Shown here: piece after piece, positions 24,700 to 33,288 of the stretch
Layout of the letters: each line of letters opens with the position of its first letter
Numbering within the stretch: position 1 is the first letter of the stretch
NCBI GenBank assembly: GCA_030156895.1
Contig: JASGLP010000026.1
Coordinates: 1-42,740 of the forward strand
Reading direction: 5' to 3'
Length of the DNA stretch: 42,740 nt
From: Eubacteriaceae bacterium
GTDB taxonomy: Bacteria > Bacillota > Clostridia > Eubacteriales > Eubacteriaceae
Program-made: the position numbers and the translations under genes
Notes under the pieces: model-generated
The model's database searches: none
What the model saw: the letters and a program-made list of their open reading frames with translations, nothing else
Told to the model about the DNA's origin: nothing

Positions 24700-25488
24700 T
24701 TACATAACGACCATTACAATCAAACCAACAATTACACCAACAACGCCAATCACAATCGACATTGTCCGTGAATTTTTGATATCATCAAGTAACTCGTCTT
24801 CCGATTTATAGGTAACATGTGATGATTTTTTTGATTTTACCGCTCGCCCAACATAGAGTCGATCTCCGCGTTTATGAAGCTCGCCAAGGATGTACATTGG
24901 CTGATCCTCTGGAAGTATCTCTTCAAAGAAGCGATATCCTAAAAATCTGGAACCGGAAGAATTAGCAAAGCTGAAACTTAAATTAAACTGACTGGCCCAT
25001 GATGAATTATTTGCTTCAAATCGATCACAGCCTGACATTAAATCGACATTTCCTTCAAAACTCTCCAGGTCAATATAAACCTTCTCATCGCAGCTATTAT
25101 CCGATAAGTAGATTTCAACGGGGCTTTTTTCGCTGCTCAAAACCTGCTCTACTTTTTCGGTATAGGTTCGCGTATTTCCGTCTTCATCACGCTCTGTCCG
25201 TTTTTCTTCATTAACAGAGTATACTGTATTTTCATAGTAAGCTACATTCCGTTCAGAATAAGGTGCTTTTACATCACCAGTAACGCTGTGAAGATGGCCT
25301 TTTACCTCTCCATAATGCCGATAGTTTTCATCAAGTGCTGACAAATCCCCAATTATGTCAAGGACATCCTTAATACAGGTGGTTTGCTGAAATTGAATCT
25401 CTTCGGCCTTTTGTGTGTTTTTTCGAAATGAAAAAACTGCATACACAATCGCTCCCACCATTATTAATAATCCAATAATATATTCCAT
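24700..25488 (-). CDS. GIDE-domain (MULAN-like) membrane protein
   Basis: A 262-residue protein with membrane segments at both ends (residues about 3-21 and 243-261) flanking a soluble domain. The arrangement and motifs (a GEVKGHLHSVTGDVKAPYSE stretch, then VAYYENTVYSVNEEKR, then FEEILPEDQPMYILGELHKR) match the GIDE family, named after the region between the membrane helices of the mitochondrial ubiquitin ligase MULAN/MAPL. No RING finger is present, so it is not a ubiquitin ligase. It directly follows pspA (6-base gap), which suggests joint work on membrane stress. The function in bacteria is not established. Confidence 0.75.
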   Translation of the reverse strand: MEYIIGLLIMVGAIVYAVFSFRKNTQKAEEIQFQQTTCIKDVLDIIGDLSALDENYRHYGEVKGHLHSVTGDVKAPYSERNVAYYENTVYSVNEEKRTERDEDGNTRTYTEKVEQVLSSEKSPVEIYLSDNSCDEKVYIDLESFEGNVDLMSGCDRFEANNSSWASQFNLSFSFANSSGSRFLGYRFFEEILPEDQPMYILGELHKRGDRLYVGRAVKSKKSSHVTYKSEDELLDDIKNSRTMSIVIGVVGVIVGLIVMVVM

Positions 25489-25494
25489 GACTGA

Positions 25495-26163
25495 CTATTC
25501 CATTCCTAACTCGGCCTTTAATTTAGCTAATTCATCATCAACGGCTGCATTCTTTTCCAAAGCGTCAAATTCATTATCGAGACTGCTATTCTCACCAGCC
25601 ATGTCGCTGAAGGCTTGGGCTTCTGCTTCCTTAGCATTGACTTTCTCTTCCATTTTATCAAGTTTCGAAAAGGCACTGGTACTGCTGGTGCTACTTAAAG
25701 ATTGGCTAACGCCTTTCTGAGCATCGGCCATTTTAGAACGGGCAATTAGCATGTTCTGTTTCATTCTTGCTTCTTCAAGTTTTGATTTGAGTTGGCTTAC
25801 CTGATCTTTTAATTGCGCTGTCTGCATACTCATCGAGTCATAAGATGCCTGAAAGGTAGCAATATTACTATCAACCGAGGCCTTCTGAGCTAAAGCTTTC
25901 TTAGCCAGTTCCTCATTGCCGGATTGTAAAGCAAGTTTCGCCTTATTGTTCCAGTCCTGCGATGAAGCTTTTGCATTTTCAAGCTGTTTTAAAGCCTGCT
26001 TTTCACTTCCCATTGCCGCCCCTAAAGCCTGGGTAGCACTATTGACTTGTGCTTCCATATCGATAATAATCTGTTTTACCATTTTTTCTGGATCTTCAGC
26101 TTTATCGAGCATATCATTGATATTTGCTTTTAATAAATCCCCGAGACGTTCAAAAATTGCCAT
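25495..26163 (-). CDS. pspA: PspA/IM30 (ESCRT-III-like) membrane-maintenance protein
   Basis: A 222-residue helical protein. It begins with the PspA amphipathic helix (MAIFERLGDLLKANINDMLD), then AEDPEKMVKQIIIDME and the long helical hairpin of the family, with a short acidic C-terminal helix (DDELAKLKAELGME). PspA and its relatives polymerise on damaged membranes and belong to the ESCRT-III superfamily. AGGAGG precedes the ATG. It is the first gene of a two-gene unit with the GIDE-domain protein. No PspF/PspB/PspC regulators are nearby. Confidence 0.93.
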   Translation of the reverse strand: MAIFERLGDLLKANINDMLDKAEDPEKMVKQIIIDMEAQVNSATQALGAAMGSEKQALKQLENAKASSQDWNNKAKLALQSGNEELAKKALAQKASVDSNIATFQASYDSMSMQTAQLKDQVSQLKSKLEEARMKQNMLIARSKMADAQKGVSQSLSSTSSTSAFSKLDKMEEKVNAKEAEAQAFSDMAGENSSLDNEFDALEKNAAVDDELAKLKAELGME

Positions 26164-26339
26164 AATTGTCCTCCTAATAGTTAGTGATTATCTTTACTCC
26201 TGATGGAATCAATTTAAAAGCGCTTGCAGACCGCCAATCAATAAATGTTTCCAATCTCAGTTTTACCATAATATTATCAAATCAACTTTACCTTGTCTAC
26301 GAGTTTTTTAATTTCTTTTTGAGCTGTGAAAAAAACATC

Positions 26340-26367
26340 TTGAAATATAAATTAGAAGGGTTATAAT
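26340..26367 (+). promoter_or_regulatory. Promoter of the bacteriohemerythrin gene
   Basis: TTGAAA, a 16-base spacer and TATAAT at 26362-26367, 30 bases before the start codon. Confidence 0.65.
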
Positions 26368-26397
26368 TTAATAAATAAAGCTTAGGAGGAAAAATGA

Positions 26398-26799
26398 ATG
26401 GCAATAAAATGGACCCCTGAACTATCTGTAGGTGTGGAGAATATCGATTCGCAGCATAAAATATGGTTTGAAAAAGCCGATAAACTGTTTGAAGCCGGAA
26501 AATCCGGAAAATCTAAAGATTATATTGTACAGATGCTTGATTTTCTTGATGATTACACTAAGCAGCATTTTCGCGATGAAGAAGCCTACATGACAAAAAT
26601 CAACTATCCAGAATTGGCTGCTCAAAAAACAGCACATCAAAATTTTATTGGTGAATTATCAAAAATAAAAATGGAGTATGCAAAATCCGGAGGAAATATT
26701 TCACTTATTATTAATGCGAATCAGATGATTGTGAACTGGTTAACCCAGCATATATCTAATATGGACAAGAAAATCGGTACTTTTGCTAAAACACTTTGA
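26398..26799 (+). CDS. Bacteriohemerythrin with one altered iron ligand
   Basis: A 133-residue four-helix di-iron protein that binds oxygen reversibly. The ligand positions seen are His20, His57, Glu61, His80, His118 and Asp123. The seventh, a His four residues before His80 in the family (H-x3-H), is Gln76 here (ELAAQKTAHQNF). AGGAGG precedes ATG 26398; the ATG at 26394 opens only a short out-of-frame ORF. It is monocistronic with its own promoter and terminator. Possible roles are oxygen scavenging or delivery, or sensing. Loss of one ligand may alter di-iron assembly or oxygen affinity. Confidence 0.93.
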   Translation: MAIKWTPELSVGVENIDSQHKIWFEKADKLFEAGKSGKSKDYIVQMLDFLDDYTKQHFRDEEAYMTKINYPELAAQKTAHQNFIGELSKIKMEYAKSGGNISLIINANQMIVNWLTQHISNMDKKIGTFAKTL

Positions 26800-26834
26800 A
26801 AAATAACAGTTAAATAACTGATACTGCATTATCT

Positions 26835-26862
26835 GCAACCTGTTTTTAACAGGTTGCTATTT
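26835..26862 (+). terminator. Terminator after bacteriohemerythrin
   Basis: GCAACCTGTT, TTT and AACAGGTTGC are followed by TATTTTAATT. The stem has ten perfect pairs. Confidence 0.85.
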
Positions 26863-26962
26863 TAATTCTGTCTATTACACTATTTGATTTTTCAGTTGAT
26901 GAATAAGTTGGCCCAAAAAGGCTATACCATAGAATGGGTTCTCATTAAATGGAGGAAAATAT

Positions 26963-29900
26963 ATGGACAGAAATTTTTGTCAGCAACTCACTGAAACTTC
27001 ACCTTGTGGTTTTGCCAGTGTCACTGTTCTTTGTGAAAATAATCAACCAAGCGATTACGAATTTTGTGAGTGTAATACTGCTTTTTTAAACCACATCGGT
27101 TTTCAACGAACTCAAATTATCGGGAAAAGACTAAAAGAAATCATTCCCCCAGAAGATCATCAAAAATTTGACTGGCTGAAATCAATCGCGCGCATTGCAA
27201 TCAATTTTGAAAAGCCTCAAAATATAGATCTTGAACAATATATTGATTACTATAAACGCTGGTACCGAGTACGTGCCTTTACGCCAGAACCTTTTCAGCT
27301 TGTCATTTTTTTTATTGATATTACAAACGAAAAAAAACAGTCTGATGAGCTCAAACTATTTTTTGACGTCAGTGACAGTTTACTTAGCATCTTCAACGAA
27401 AAAGGGATTCTGCAAAAACTCAATCGATCATTTGAAACAGTTCTTGGTTTCAGTGATCAAGAGCTTTTATTGCAGGATTTTACTGATTTTATCCATCCTG
27501 ATGACCGTCAGAAAAGCAAGGATTTTTTTCGCAATCTAACCAGTTCAGATCCCGTTGCATCTTTAGTCAACCGATGTCAGCAAAAAAATGGCAATTACGC
27601 TTATATAGAATGGCGCTGTCTTAAAAGAGATGATTATATTTATACAGTTGCTCGTGATATCACTCAACAAATCCATAATAAAAAAGCTTTAGAACATAGC
27701 AATGCCTATTTAAAATCGATACTGGAAGCGATTCCAGACTTACTTTTTGTAACTGACCGTAACGGCTTTTTTATTGATGGAAAAAACAGCACCAGTCGTG
27801 ATTTAATTGCTCCAAAAGATCATTATCTTGGTAAGAATATTAACGATTTTTTCAAACCTGAATTAGCGCAAAAAATTTTGGATTTCATTCATCTTGTCTA
27901 TCAAAATCAATGTTTAGCAACCTTCGAATATGAACTAACGGTAAAGGGCTCTCAACAGCATTTCGAATGTCGAATGGTCCCTAATGACAAAGAACGCATT
28001 TTAGTGATCGTCAGAAATATTACTGAACAATTTGAAATAGAAGAACGTCTGCGTGCGCAAGAAGAAATCCTCAGTGCTGTTGCCACATCCATTAAAGAAC
28101 TTCTTGATAATCGCGATATTGAACATGCTATTGCCGTAGCCTGTGAGCTCATCGGAAAAGCTGCAAAGGCTGATCGAGTTTATTTTTGGGAAAATGAATA
28201 TGATTCTTCAGGAAACGGATTTTCGAGCCAGCGCTTTGAATGGTCATCCACATCTGATAAATCGTTGATTGATTCACCCGCTTTACAGAAGGTGCCATTT
28301 GCAGATTTTGAAGATTTTATGACGCCATTAGTTCGCGGAAACGCTTTCCAAGGTATAGTCTCTGAAATACCCAACCTTAAACTACGAGAATTTTTGCAAG
28401 ACCAGGGAATATTATCGATTGCGGTTGCGCCGATTATCGTGAACTCTCGTTTTTATGGTTTTATCGGCTTTGATGATTGTACCGTTAAACGTCATTGGTC
28501 ACAATCTGAGTTTTCAACTCTTTTTGCATATGTTAACTCGCTTGGAAAAGCTTTCGAACGAAAACAAATAGAAGAAGAATTAAATCAGGCCAAAATCCAG
28601 GCTGAAACAGCCAATCAAATGAAAAGCCGTTTTCTGGCCAACATGTCTCATGAAATCAGAACCCCAATGAATGGAATGCTCGGCTATCTGGAACTACTGC
28701 AAACCACACATCTATCACAGGAACAATTTGAATATGTCCAGGAATCAAAAGCCGCCAGTGAAATGCTTTTATTCCTGCTCAATGATATCCTTGACTTCTC
28801 AAAAATTGAAAGCGGACAGCTGAGTCTTGAGTCAATTCCATTTAATCTTTTAAAAACAATAGAAGAATCTATTTCAATTATTCTTCCAAAAGCTCGCGCT
28901 AAAAATTTAGAGATTGAAAGACGCTTTTCTTTTGATCATCAGAACAACCTGATCGGTGACCCTTCAAGACTTCGTCAGGTTTTTAATAACCTGCTCGGCA
29001 ATGCTGTTAAATTTACACAATATGGAAAGATCACCATCACAATTTCTCAACTAGAAGCTGTGGGCAATCGTTCAAAAATTCTTTTCCAAATTACAGACAC
29101 TGGTTCTGGACTCTCAAAAAAACAGCTTCAAAAATTGTTCAAGCCATTTGTTCAGGCTGATCCTTCGACGACCAGGAAACACGGCGGATCTGGTTTAGGC
29201 TTAGTAATATCGAAAGAGCTCCTACGTTTAATGGGCGGAGAAATAATAGTAGATAGTATCCCTGAGCAGGGATCGACCTTTTCATTCACACTTATCTTTG
29301 AAACCCAGGCTGCGCAGGCAATTCAGAAATCTGATACACATCATAAAGACCATCAAACGTCATCATCTGATATTGATCTAAAAAACATTCGAATTCTCCT
29401 CGTAGAAGATAATCTGATGAATCAAAAAATTGTTTCCAAAATGTTAATGCTGCACAATAATCAATGTGAATTAGCCAATAACGGTTTGGAAGCTGTTAAA
29501 GCTGCCGAAAACAATCCTTATGATCTAATTTTTATGGACTGTCAAATGCCTATAATGGACGGCTATGAAAGCACCCGTAAAATTAGAGAAAGCGAAAATG
29601 TACATGTTCCCATCATCGCAATGACTGCCAATGCCATGGAAGGTGACCGACAAAAATGTTTAGACGCCGGAATGGATGATTATCTCAGCAAACCAATTGA
29701 TTATCGAACAATGCTTGATATGATCAAAAAATATATCAGCTGCGATCAACTTGAAAAATCAGACTTAATTATCAGCTATTTTACCCAATTTTTGAAAGAA
29801 ACTGGTTTAAATGAAGAAGACGGCAAGGAAATATTCTCCGACTATTTTGAATATTTGCCCGATATGATATCAAACCTGAAAGAAGCTCTCAAACAATCAG

Positions 29901-30103
29901 AATTTGCCGAACTTAAGAGAATTGCCCACCAGTTAAAAGGTTCAAGCGGCAATTTACGGTTAAGTTCAATTGTGGAGATTCTGCTTAAATTAGAGCAATC
30001 CGCACTTGATGAAAACATCGATTTATGTAGCAATCACTTTAATCATTTGGAATTAGAATTGAATCTTTACACGAATTCGTGGAAAAGCGTCAGTGGATCT
30101 TGA
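26963..30103 (+). CDS. Hybrid sensor histidine kinase with PAS, GAF, receiver and Hpt domains
   Basis: A 1046-residue cytosolic phosphorelay protein with no membrane helix. In order: three PAS-like domains (about 5-130, 135-250, 250-365), a GAF-like domain (about 370-540), HisKA with His563 in [12 protein letters not shown], an ATPase domain with [11 protein letters not shown] and [13 protein letters not shown] (about 665-785), a receiver with Asp859 in [11 protein letters not shown], and a C-terminal Hpt domain with His989 in [11 protein letters not shown]. All relay residues are present, so an external response regulator should be the final acceptor. None lies in the window. Soluble PAS/GAF input suggests an intracellular signal such as redox state or a small ligand. 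Confidence 0.93.
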   Translation: MDRNFCQQLTETSPCGFASVTVLCENNQPSDYEFCECNTAFLNHIGFQRTQIIGKRLKEIIPPEDHQKFDWLKSIARIAINFEKPQNIDLEQYIDYYKRWYRVRAFTPEPFQLVIFFIDITNEKKQSDELKLFFDVSDSLLSIFNEKGILQKLNRSFETVLGFSDQELLLQDFTDFIHPDDRQKSKDFFRNLTSSDPVASLVNRCQQKNGNYAYIEWRCLKRDDYIYTVARDITQQIHNKKALEHSNAYLKSILEAIPDLLFVTDRNGFFIDGKNSTSRDLIAPKDHYLGKNINDFFKPELAQKILDFIHLVYQNQCLATFEYELTVKGSQQHFECRMVPNDKERILVIVRNITEQFEIEERLRAQEEILSAVATSIKELLDNRDIEHAIAVACELIGKAAKADRVYFWENEYDSSGNGFSSQRFEWSSTSDKSLIDSPALQKVPFADFEDFMTPLVRGNAFQGIVSEIPNLKLREFLQDQGILSIAVAPIIVNSRFYGFIGFDDCTVKRHWSQSEFSTLFAYVNSLGKAFERKQIEEELNQAKIQAETANQMKSRFLANMSHEIRTPMNGMLGYLELLQTTHLSQEQFEYVQESKAASEMLLFLLNDILDFSKIESGQLSLESIPFNLLKTIEESISIILPKARAKNLEIERRFSFDHQNNLIGDPSRLRQVFNNLLGNAVKFTQYGKITITISQLEAVGNRSKILFQITDTGSGLSKKQLQKLFKPFVQADPSTTRKHGGSGLGLVISKELLRLMGGEIIVDSIPEQGSTFSFTLIFETQAAQAIQKSDTHHKDHQTSSSDIDLKNIRILLVEDNLMNQKIVSKMLMLHNNQCELANNGLEAVKAAENNPYDLIFMDCQMPIMDGYESTRKIRESENVHVPIIAMTANAMEGDRQKCLDAGMDDYLSKPIDYRTMLDMIKKYISCDQLEKSDLIISYFTQFLKETGLNEEDGKEIFSDYFEYLPDMISNLKEALKQSEFAELKRIAHQLKGSSGNLRLSSIVEILLKLEQSALDENIDLCSNHFNHLELELNLYTNSWKSVSGS

Positions 30104-30125
30104 ATCATCAATGCATATTAATACG

Positions 30126-30157
30126 AAAAAGCACTGACCCAAGTCAGTGCTTTTTTA
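30126..30157. terminator. Bidirectional terminator between kinase and SPFH genes
   Basis: AAAAAGCACTGAC, CCAA and GTCAGTGCTTTTTT form a perfect stem with A and T tracts on both sides, between convergent genes. Confidence 0.9.
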
Positions 30158-30159
30158 TT

Positions 30160-31086
30160 TTATGATGGATCATTAATACTTTCTTTAAGTGAAGCGGCAA
30201 GACTTGCCAGTCCCTGAATTTCTGATGGAATAATAATTTTTGTAGACTGACCATCAGCCATTTTTTCGAGCGAAGTCAGGCTTTTTAAAGCAATAACTGC
30301 CTGAGCCGGGCTAGCTGCATTTAACATTTTAACACCTTCCGCTGTCGCATTTTGCACTTTAAGAATTGCTTCTGCTTCACCTTCAGCTCTTCTAATCTGG
30401 GCTTCTTTATCCGCTTCAGCCTTTAAAATCGCTGCTTCTTTTTGTCCTTCAGCTTGAAGTACCATAGATTTTTTTTCACCTTCTGCTACTAAAATGGCAC
30501 TCTGTCGCTCCCCTTCTGCCTGCAGAATCATTTCTCTTCGTTCACGCTCAGCTTTCATCTGCCGTTCCATCGCATTTTGAATTTCCTGCGGTGGCATAAT
30601 ATTTTTTAGTTCCACACGATTAATCTTAATTCCCCAAGGATCTGTCGCTTCATCCAAAATAACTCGCATTTTGGCATTAATCACGTCTCTTGAAGTCAGC
30701 GTAGCATCCAGTTCCATGTCTCCAATAATATTTCTTAATGTCGTTGCAGTAAGGTTTTCGATCGCTTTCATCGGATTATCAACACCATACATAAAAAATT
30801 TCGGATCAGTAACCTGCATATAGATAACTGTATCAATCTGCATTGTTACATTATCCTTGGTAATTACCGGCTGAGGTGGAAAATCAGCGACGCTTTCCTT
30901 CAAACTGATGCGTTTTGATACTCGGTCAATGATCGGTATGGCAATATGAAAACCGGTTTCCCATGTAGAATGATAGGCTCCCAACCGCTCAACAACATAG
31001 GCATTGGCCTGCGGTACAATTTTAGTGTTAATCACAACCAGAACAATGACAATAATCAAAAGAAAAATAATAAATATAAAACCCAT
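30160..31086 (-). CDS. SPFH/Band-7 (stomatin-like, QmcA type) membrane protein
   Basis: A 308-residue protein with one N-terminal membrane helix, then the SPFH/Band-7 domain (ANAYVVERLGAYHSTWETGF; IGDMELDATLTSRDVINAKM) and a long Ala/Glu-rich helical region (residues about 180-250) typical of stomatin oligomers. Such proteins form ring-shaped membrane microdomains. It follows the NfeD gene by one base, the usual partnership (YbbK-YbbJ type) in which the NfeD OB-fold domain contacts the SPFH ring. It likely has a role in membrane quality control. Confidence 0.94.
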   Translation of the reverse strand: MGFIFIIFLLIIVIVLVVINTKIVPQANAYVVERLGAYHSTWETGFHIAIPIIDRVSKRISLKESVADFPPQPVITKDNVTMQIDTVIYMQVTDPKFFMYGVDNPMKAIENLTATTLRNIIGDMELDATLTSRDVINAKMRVILDEATDPWGIKINRVELKNIMPPQEIQNAMERQMKAERERREMILQAEGERQSAILVAEGEKKSMVLQAEGQKEAAILKAEADKEAQIRRAEGEAEAILKVQNATAEGVKMLNAASPAQAVIALKSLTSLEKMADGQSTKIIIPSEIQGLASLAASLKESINDPS

Positions 31087-31087
31087 C

Positions 31088-31531
31088 TTACTCCTCCTGC
31101 TTGTTTATTTCTTTTACCAGCACTTTTACGCCTCGTATTTCAATAATTTCAACCTTTGAATCAATCGGAATGATCGTCTCACCTTCAAAACTTCTGGCCG
31201 TCCACTCCTTGCCGTCAACAAGTACGGCGCCCTTTCCCAGCAAATTGTTTATCTCCTCAATAACGACGCCATGCTCATTTAGAATTCGATCCGCATTTGT
31301 TTTTGATGTCACTGGTCGAATGTATTTTTTTATAAATGGTTTCGTCAGGAACAACAAAGCCAGCGAAACGACAAAGAATATCAGAAACTGAAGAACGAGG
31401 CCCGCTCCTAAATATTCAGCCAGCATTGCTGATAAAGCACCAATAAAAAACCAGATTGATACCATTGCACCTGCAGTAACCACTTCAATGACCAGAAAAA
31501 TAATCGTCAGGACAATCCACATTCCTTCCAT
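31088..31531 (-). CDS. NfeD family protein
   Basis: A protein of about 147 residues with three hydrophobic segments in the first 80 residues and a C-terminal OB-fold domain (LLGKGAVLVDGKEWTARSFE). It is the short NfeD type, without a ClpP-like protease domain. ATG 31531 is chosen because AAAGGAGGTGG lies seven bases upstream. It is the first gene of a two-gene operon with the SPFH protein. Confidence 0.9.
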   Translation of the reverse strand: MEGMWIVLTIIFLVIEVVTAGAMVSIWFFIGALSAMLAEYLGAGLVLQFLIFFVVSLALLFLTKPFIKKYIRPVTSKTNADRILNEHGVVIEEINNLLGKGAVLVDGKEWTARSFEGETIIPIDSKVEIIEIRGVKVLVKEINKQEE

Positions 31532-31674
31532 CAGTCCACCTCCTTTTATGATATTATTATACACCACCTGATAAAAGAATAAACCTCACATGAAAAATTA
31601 ATTTATGACATGACCAATATAATTAGTCGTAATTTTTTATATTTATACTTTCTTAACAATTTCTTAATTATAGT

Positions 31675-31702
31675 TTGCAAGTCAGATTTTTCTGTGTATA
31701 AT
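31675..31702 (+). promoter_or_regulatory. Promoter of the bza operon
   Basis: TTGCAA, a 16-base spacer and TATAAT at 31697-31702 lie just before the cobalamin riboswitch. The predicted start is near 31709. Confidence 0.7.
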
Positions 31703-31719
31703 GATCTCAGAATAAATTG

Positions 31720-31880
31720 ATGAGCGCATGGTGCCACTTTGTTGGAGAATAGGGAATCAGGTGAAAATCCTGAGCGAACCCATCACTGTAAGGGAAGAAT
31801 CGGTTGTCGATCCACTGCTATAGCGGGAAGGGACAAATCGGTATTGAAGCCCAAGCCAGGAGACCTGCCTGCAATCACAA
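31720..31880 (+). promoter_or_regulatory. Cobalamin (B12) riboswitch
   Basis: The leader shows the conserved cobalamin-aptamer elements in order: GGTGCCA, AATAGGGAATCAGGTGAAAA, ATCCTGAGC, CCCATCACTGTAA, and the B12-box GCCAGGAGACCTGCC near 31854-31870. A terminator follows, so cobamide binding should stop transcription of the lower-ligand genes downstream. Confidence 0.95.
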
Positions 31881-31900
31881 ATGAATTATGAATGAAGGTA

Positions 31901-31937
31901 AAGTTCATAGCAATTATGCTATGGACTTTTTTATTTG
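31901..31937 (+). terminator. Riboswitch expression-platform terminator
   Basis: AAGTTCATAGC, AATTAT and GCTATGGACTT, followed by a run of T. It lies between the aptamer and bzaA and is the likely off-state hairpin of the riboswitch. Confidence 0.85.
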
Positions 31938-32004
31938 CGCAAAACCCTCACTCGTTGCATTCTTTGCAAATGATTTCATGACGCTCAATTTTTGGAGGTC
32001 TATC

Positions 32005-33288
32005 ATGACAATTCTTGAACAAGCACGATCTGGAAATATCACTGATGTGATGAAAACAATTGCTCATAATGAAGGGGTTTCCCCGGAGCAAATCCGTCAA
32101 GCTATTGCTGATGGTAATACTGTCATCTTAAACAGCCGACAGCCAGTAGCTATCGGGAAAAAATTAATAACGAAGGTATCCGCAAGCGTTGGTCTTTATG
32201 AAAAAAATGATACAATTCAGGGCGAAATGCTTAAGATCAAAGCCGCACTAAAAGCTAAAACTGATACCATTATGGACTTAAGTGTCCGTGGTGATATCGA
32301 CGATATGCGATCAACCGTTCTCAACAGTATTGACTGTCCGGTGGGAACACTGCCGCTCTATCAGGCACTTCATGACGCAGAAGAAAAATATGGATCAGCG
32401 CTTAAAATGACTGCCGACGACTTTTTTGAAGTTATGGAGAAACAGGCGTCTGAGGGTGTCAGTTTTATGGCACTTCATTGTGGAACCACCATGGAAGTTG
32501 TTAAACAAGCCAAAGAAGATCATCGCATTGATCCCCTCGTGAGTTACGGCGGATCACATTTAATTGGCTGGATGATTCACAACCAATGTGAAAACTTTCT
32601 TTTTACTCAATTCGATCGGGTTCTATCAATCTGTCACCGCTACGATGTGGTGTTAAGTTTCGCTGACGGTATGCGTCCAGGTTGTATTGCCGATTCTTTA
32701 GACCGGCCTCAAGTACAGGAAATTTTGATTCTTGGTAATCTGGTAAAACGAGCCAGAGAGGCCGGCGTTCAGGTAATGGTCAAAGGCCCTGGCCATGTTC
32801 CTCTTGACGAAATTGAAACAACCGTTAAACTTCAAAAGAAACTCTGTCACGATGCTCCTTACTTTGTTTTTGGCTGCCTACCTACCGATTCGGCCGTTTC
32901 GATGGATCATATCAGTTCTGCCATCGGCGGTGCCATTGCATCCTTCTACGGAGCCGACTTCCTTTGCATCGTAACACCAGCTGAACATATCGGCATGCCT
33001 GATGCTGATGATGTCTTCACGGGGGTTATTGCCAGCCGAATCGCCGCACATGCCGGGGATGTGGCCAAAGGTCATCCGGATGCGATCGCCTGGGATCGTG
33101 AAATGTCCGTTTCCCGCCGTGAACTCGACTGGCAGCACCAGATTGAACTGTCAATTGATCCTGAAACGACCGAAAGAATGTGGAAAGAACGCAGCAGCAA
33201 TTTCTCATCAGAATGCAGCATGTGTGGTGACTACTGCGCCCTTAAAATTGTAACCAAATATTTACATGATGAAAGAGAGGTAATCTAA
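32005..33288 (+). CDS. bzaA: BzaA, ThiC-like 5-hydroxybenzimidazole synthase component
   Basis: A 427-residue radical-SAM-type protein related to ThiC. With BzaB it converts the purine intermediate aminoimidazole ribotide to 5-hydroxybenzimidazole, the first step of anaerobic lower-ligand synthesis. Barrel motifs are ADGMRPGC, KGPGHVPLDE and VTPAEHIGMPD (His ligands). The C-terminal cluster motif is Cys404-x2-Cys407-x3-Cys411 (CSMCGDYC), one residue tighter than the CX2CX4C of ThiC. The start at 32005 follows GGAGG; the frame is open further upstream, but that segment is the riboswitch platform. First gene of the operon; the order matches the Eubacterium limosum bza operon. Confidence 0.93.
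   Translation: MTILEQARSGNITDVMKTIAHNEGVSPEQIRQAIADGNTVILNSRQPVAIGKKLITKVSASVGLYEKNDTIQGEMLKIKAALKAKTDTIMDLSVRGDIDDMRSTVLNSIDCPVGTLPLYQALHDAEEKYGSALKMTADDFFEVMEKQASEGVSFMALHCGTTMEVVKQAKEDHRIDPLVSYGGSHLIGWMIHNQCENFLFTQFDRVLSICHRYDVVLSFADGMRPGCIADSLDRPQVQEILILGNLVKRAREAGVQVMVKGPGHVPLDEIETTVKLQKKLCHDAPYFVFGCLPTDSAVSMDHISSAIGGAIASFYGADFLCIVTPAEHIGMPDADDVFTGVIASRIAAHAGDVAKGHPDAIAWDREMSVSRRELDWQHQIELSIDPETTERMWKERSSNFSSECSMCGDYCALKIVTKYLHDEREVI

Noticed and set aside
24700-25488. E3 ubiquitin ligase
   Set aside because: Automatic naming of GIDE proteins suggests this, but no RING finger is present and the host is bacterial.
31888-32004. N-terminal extension of bzaA
   Set aside because: The frame is open, but the segment is the riboswitch terminator region; GGAGG stands directly before ATG 32005 and homology starts there.
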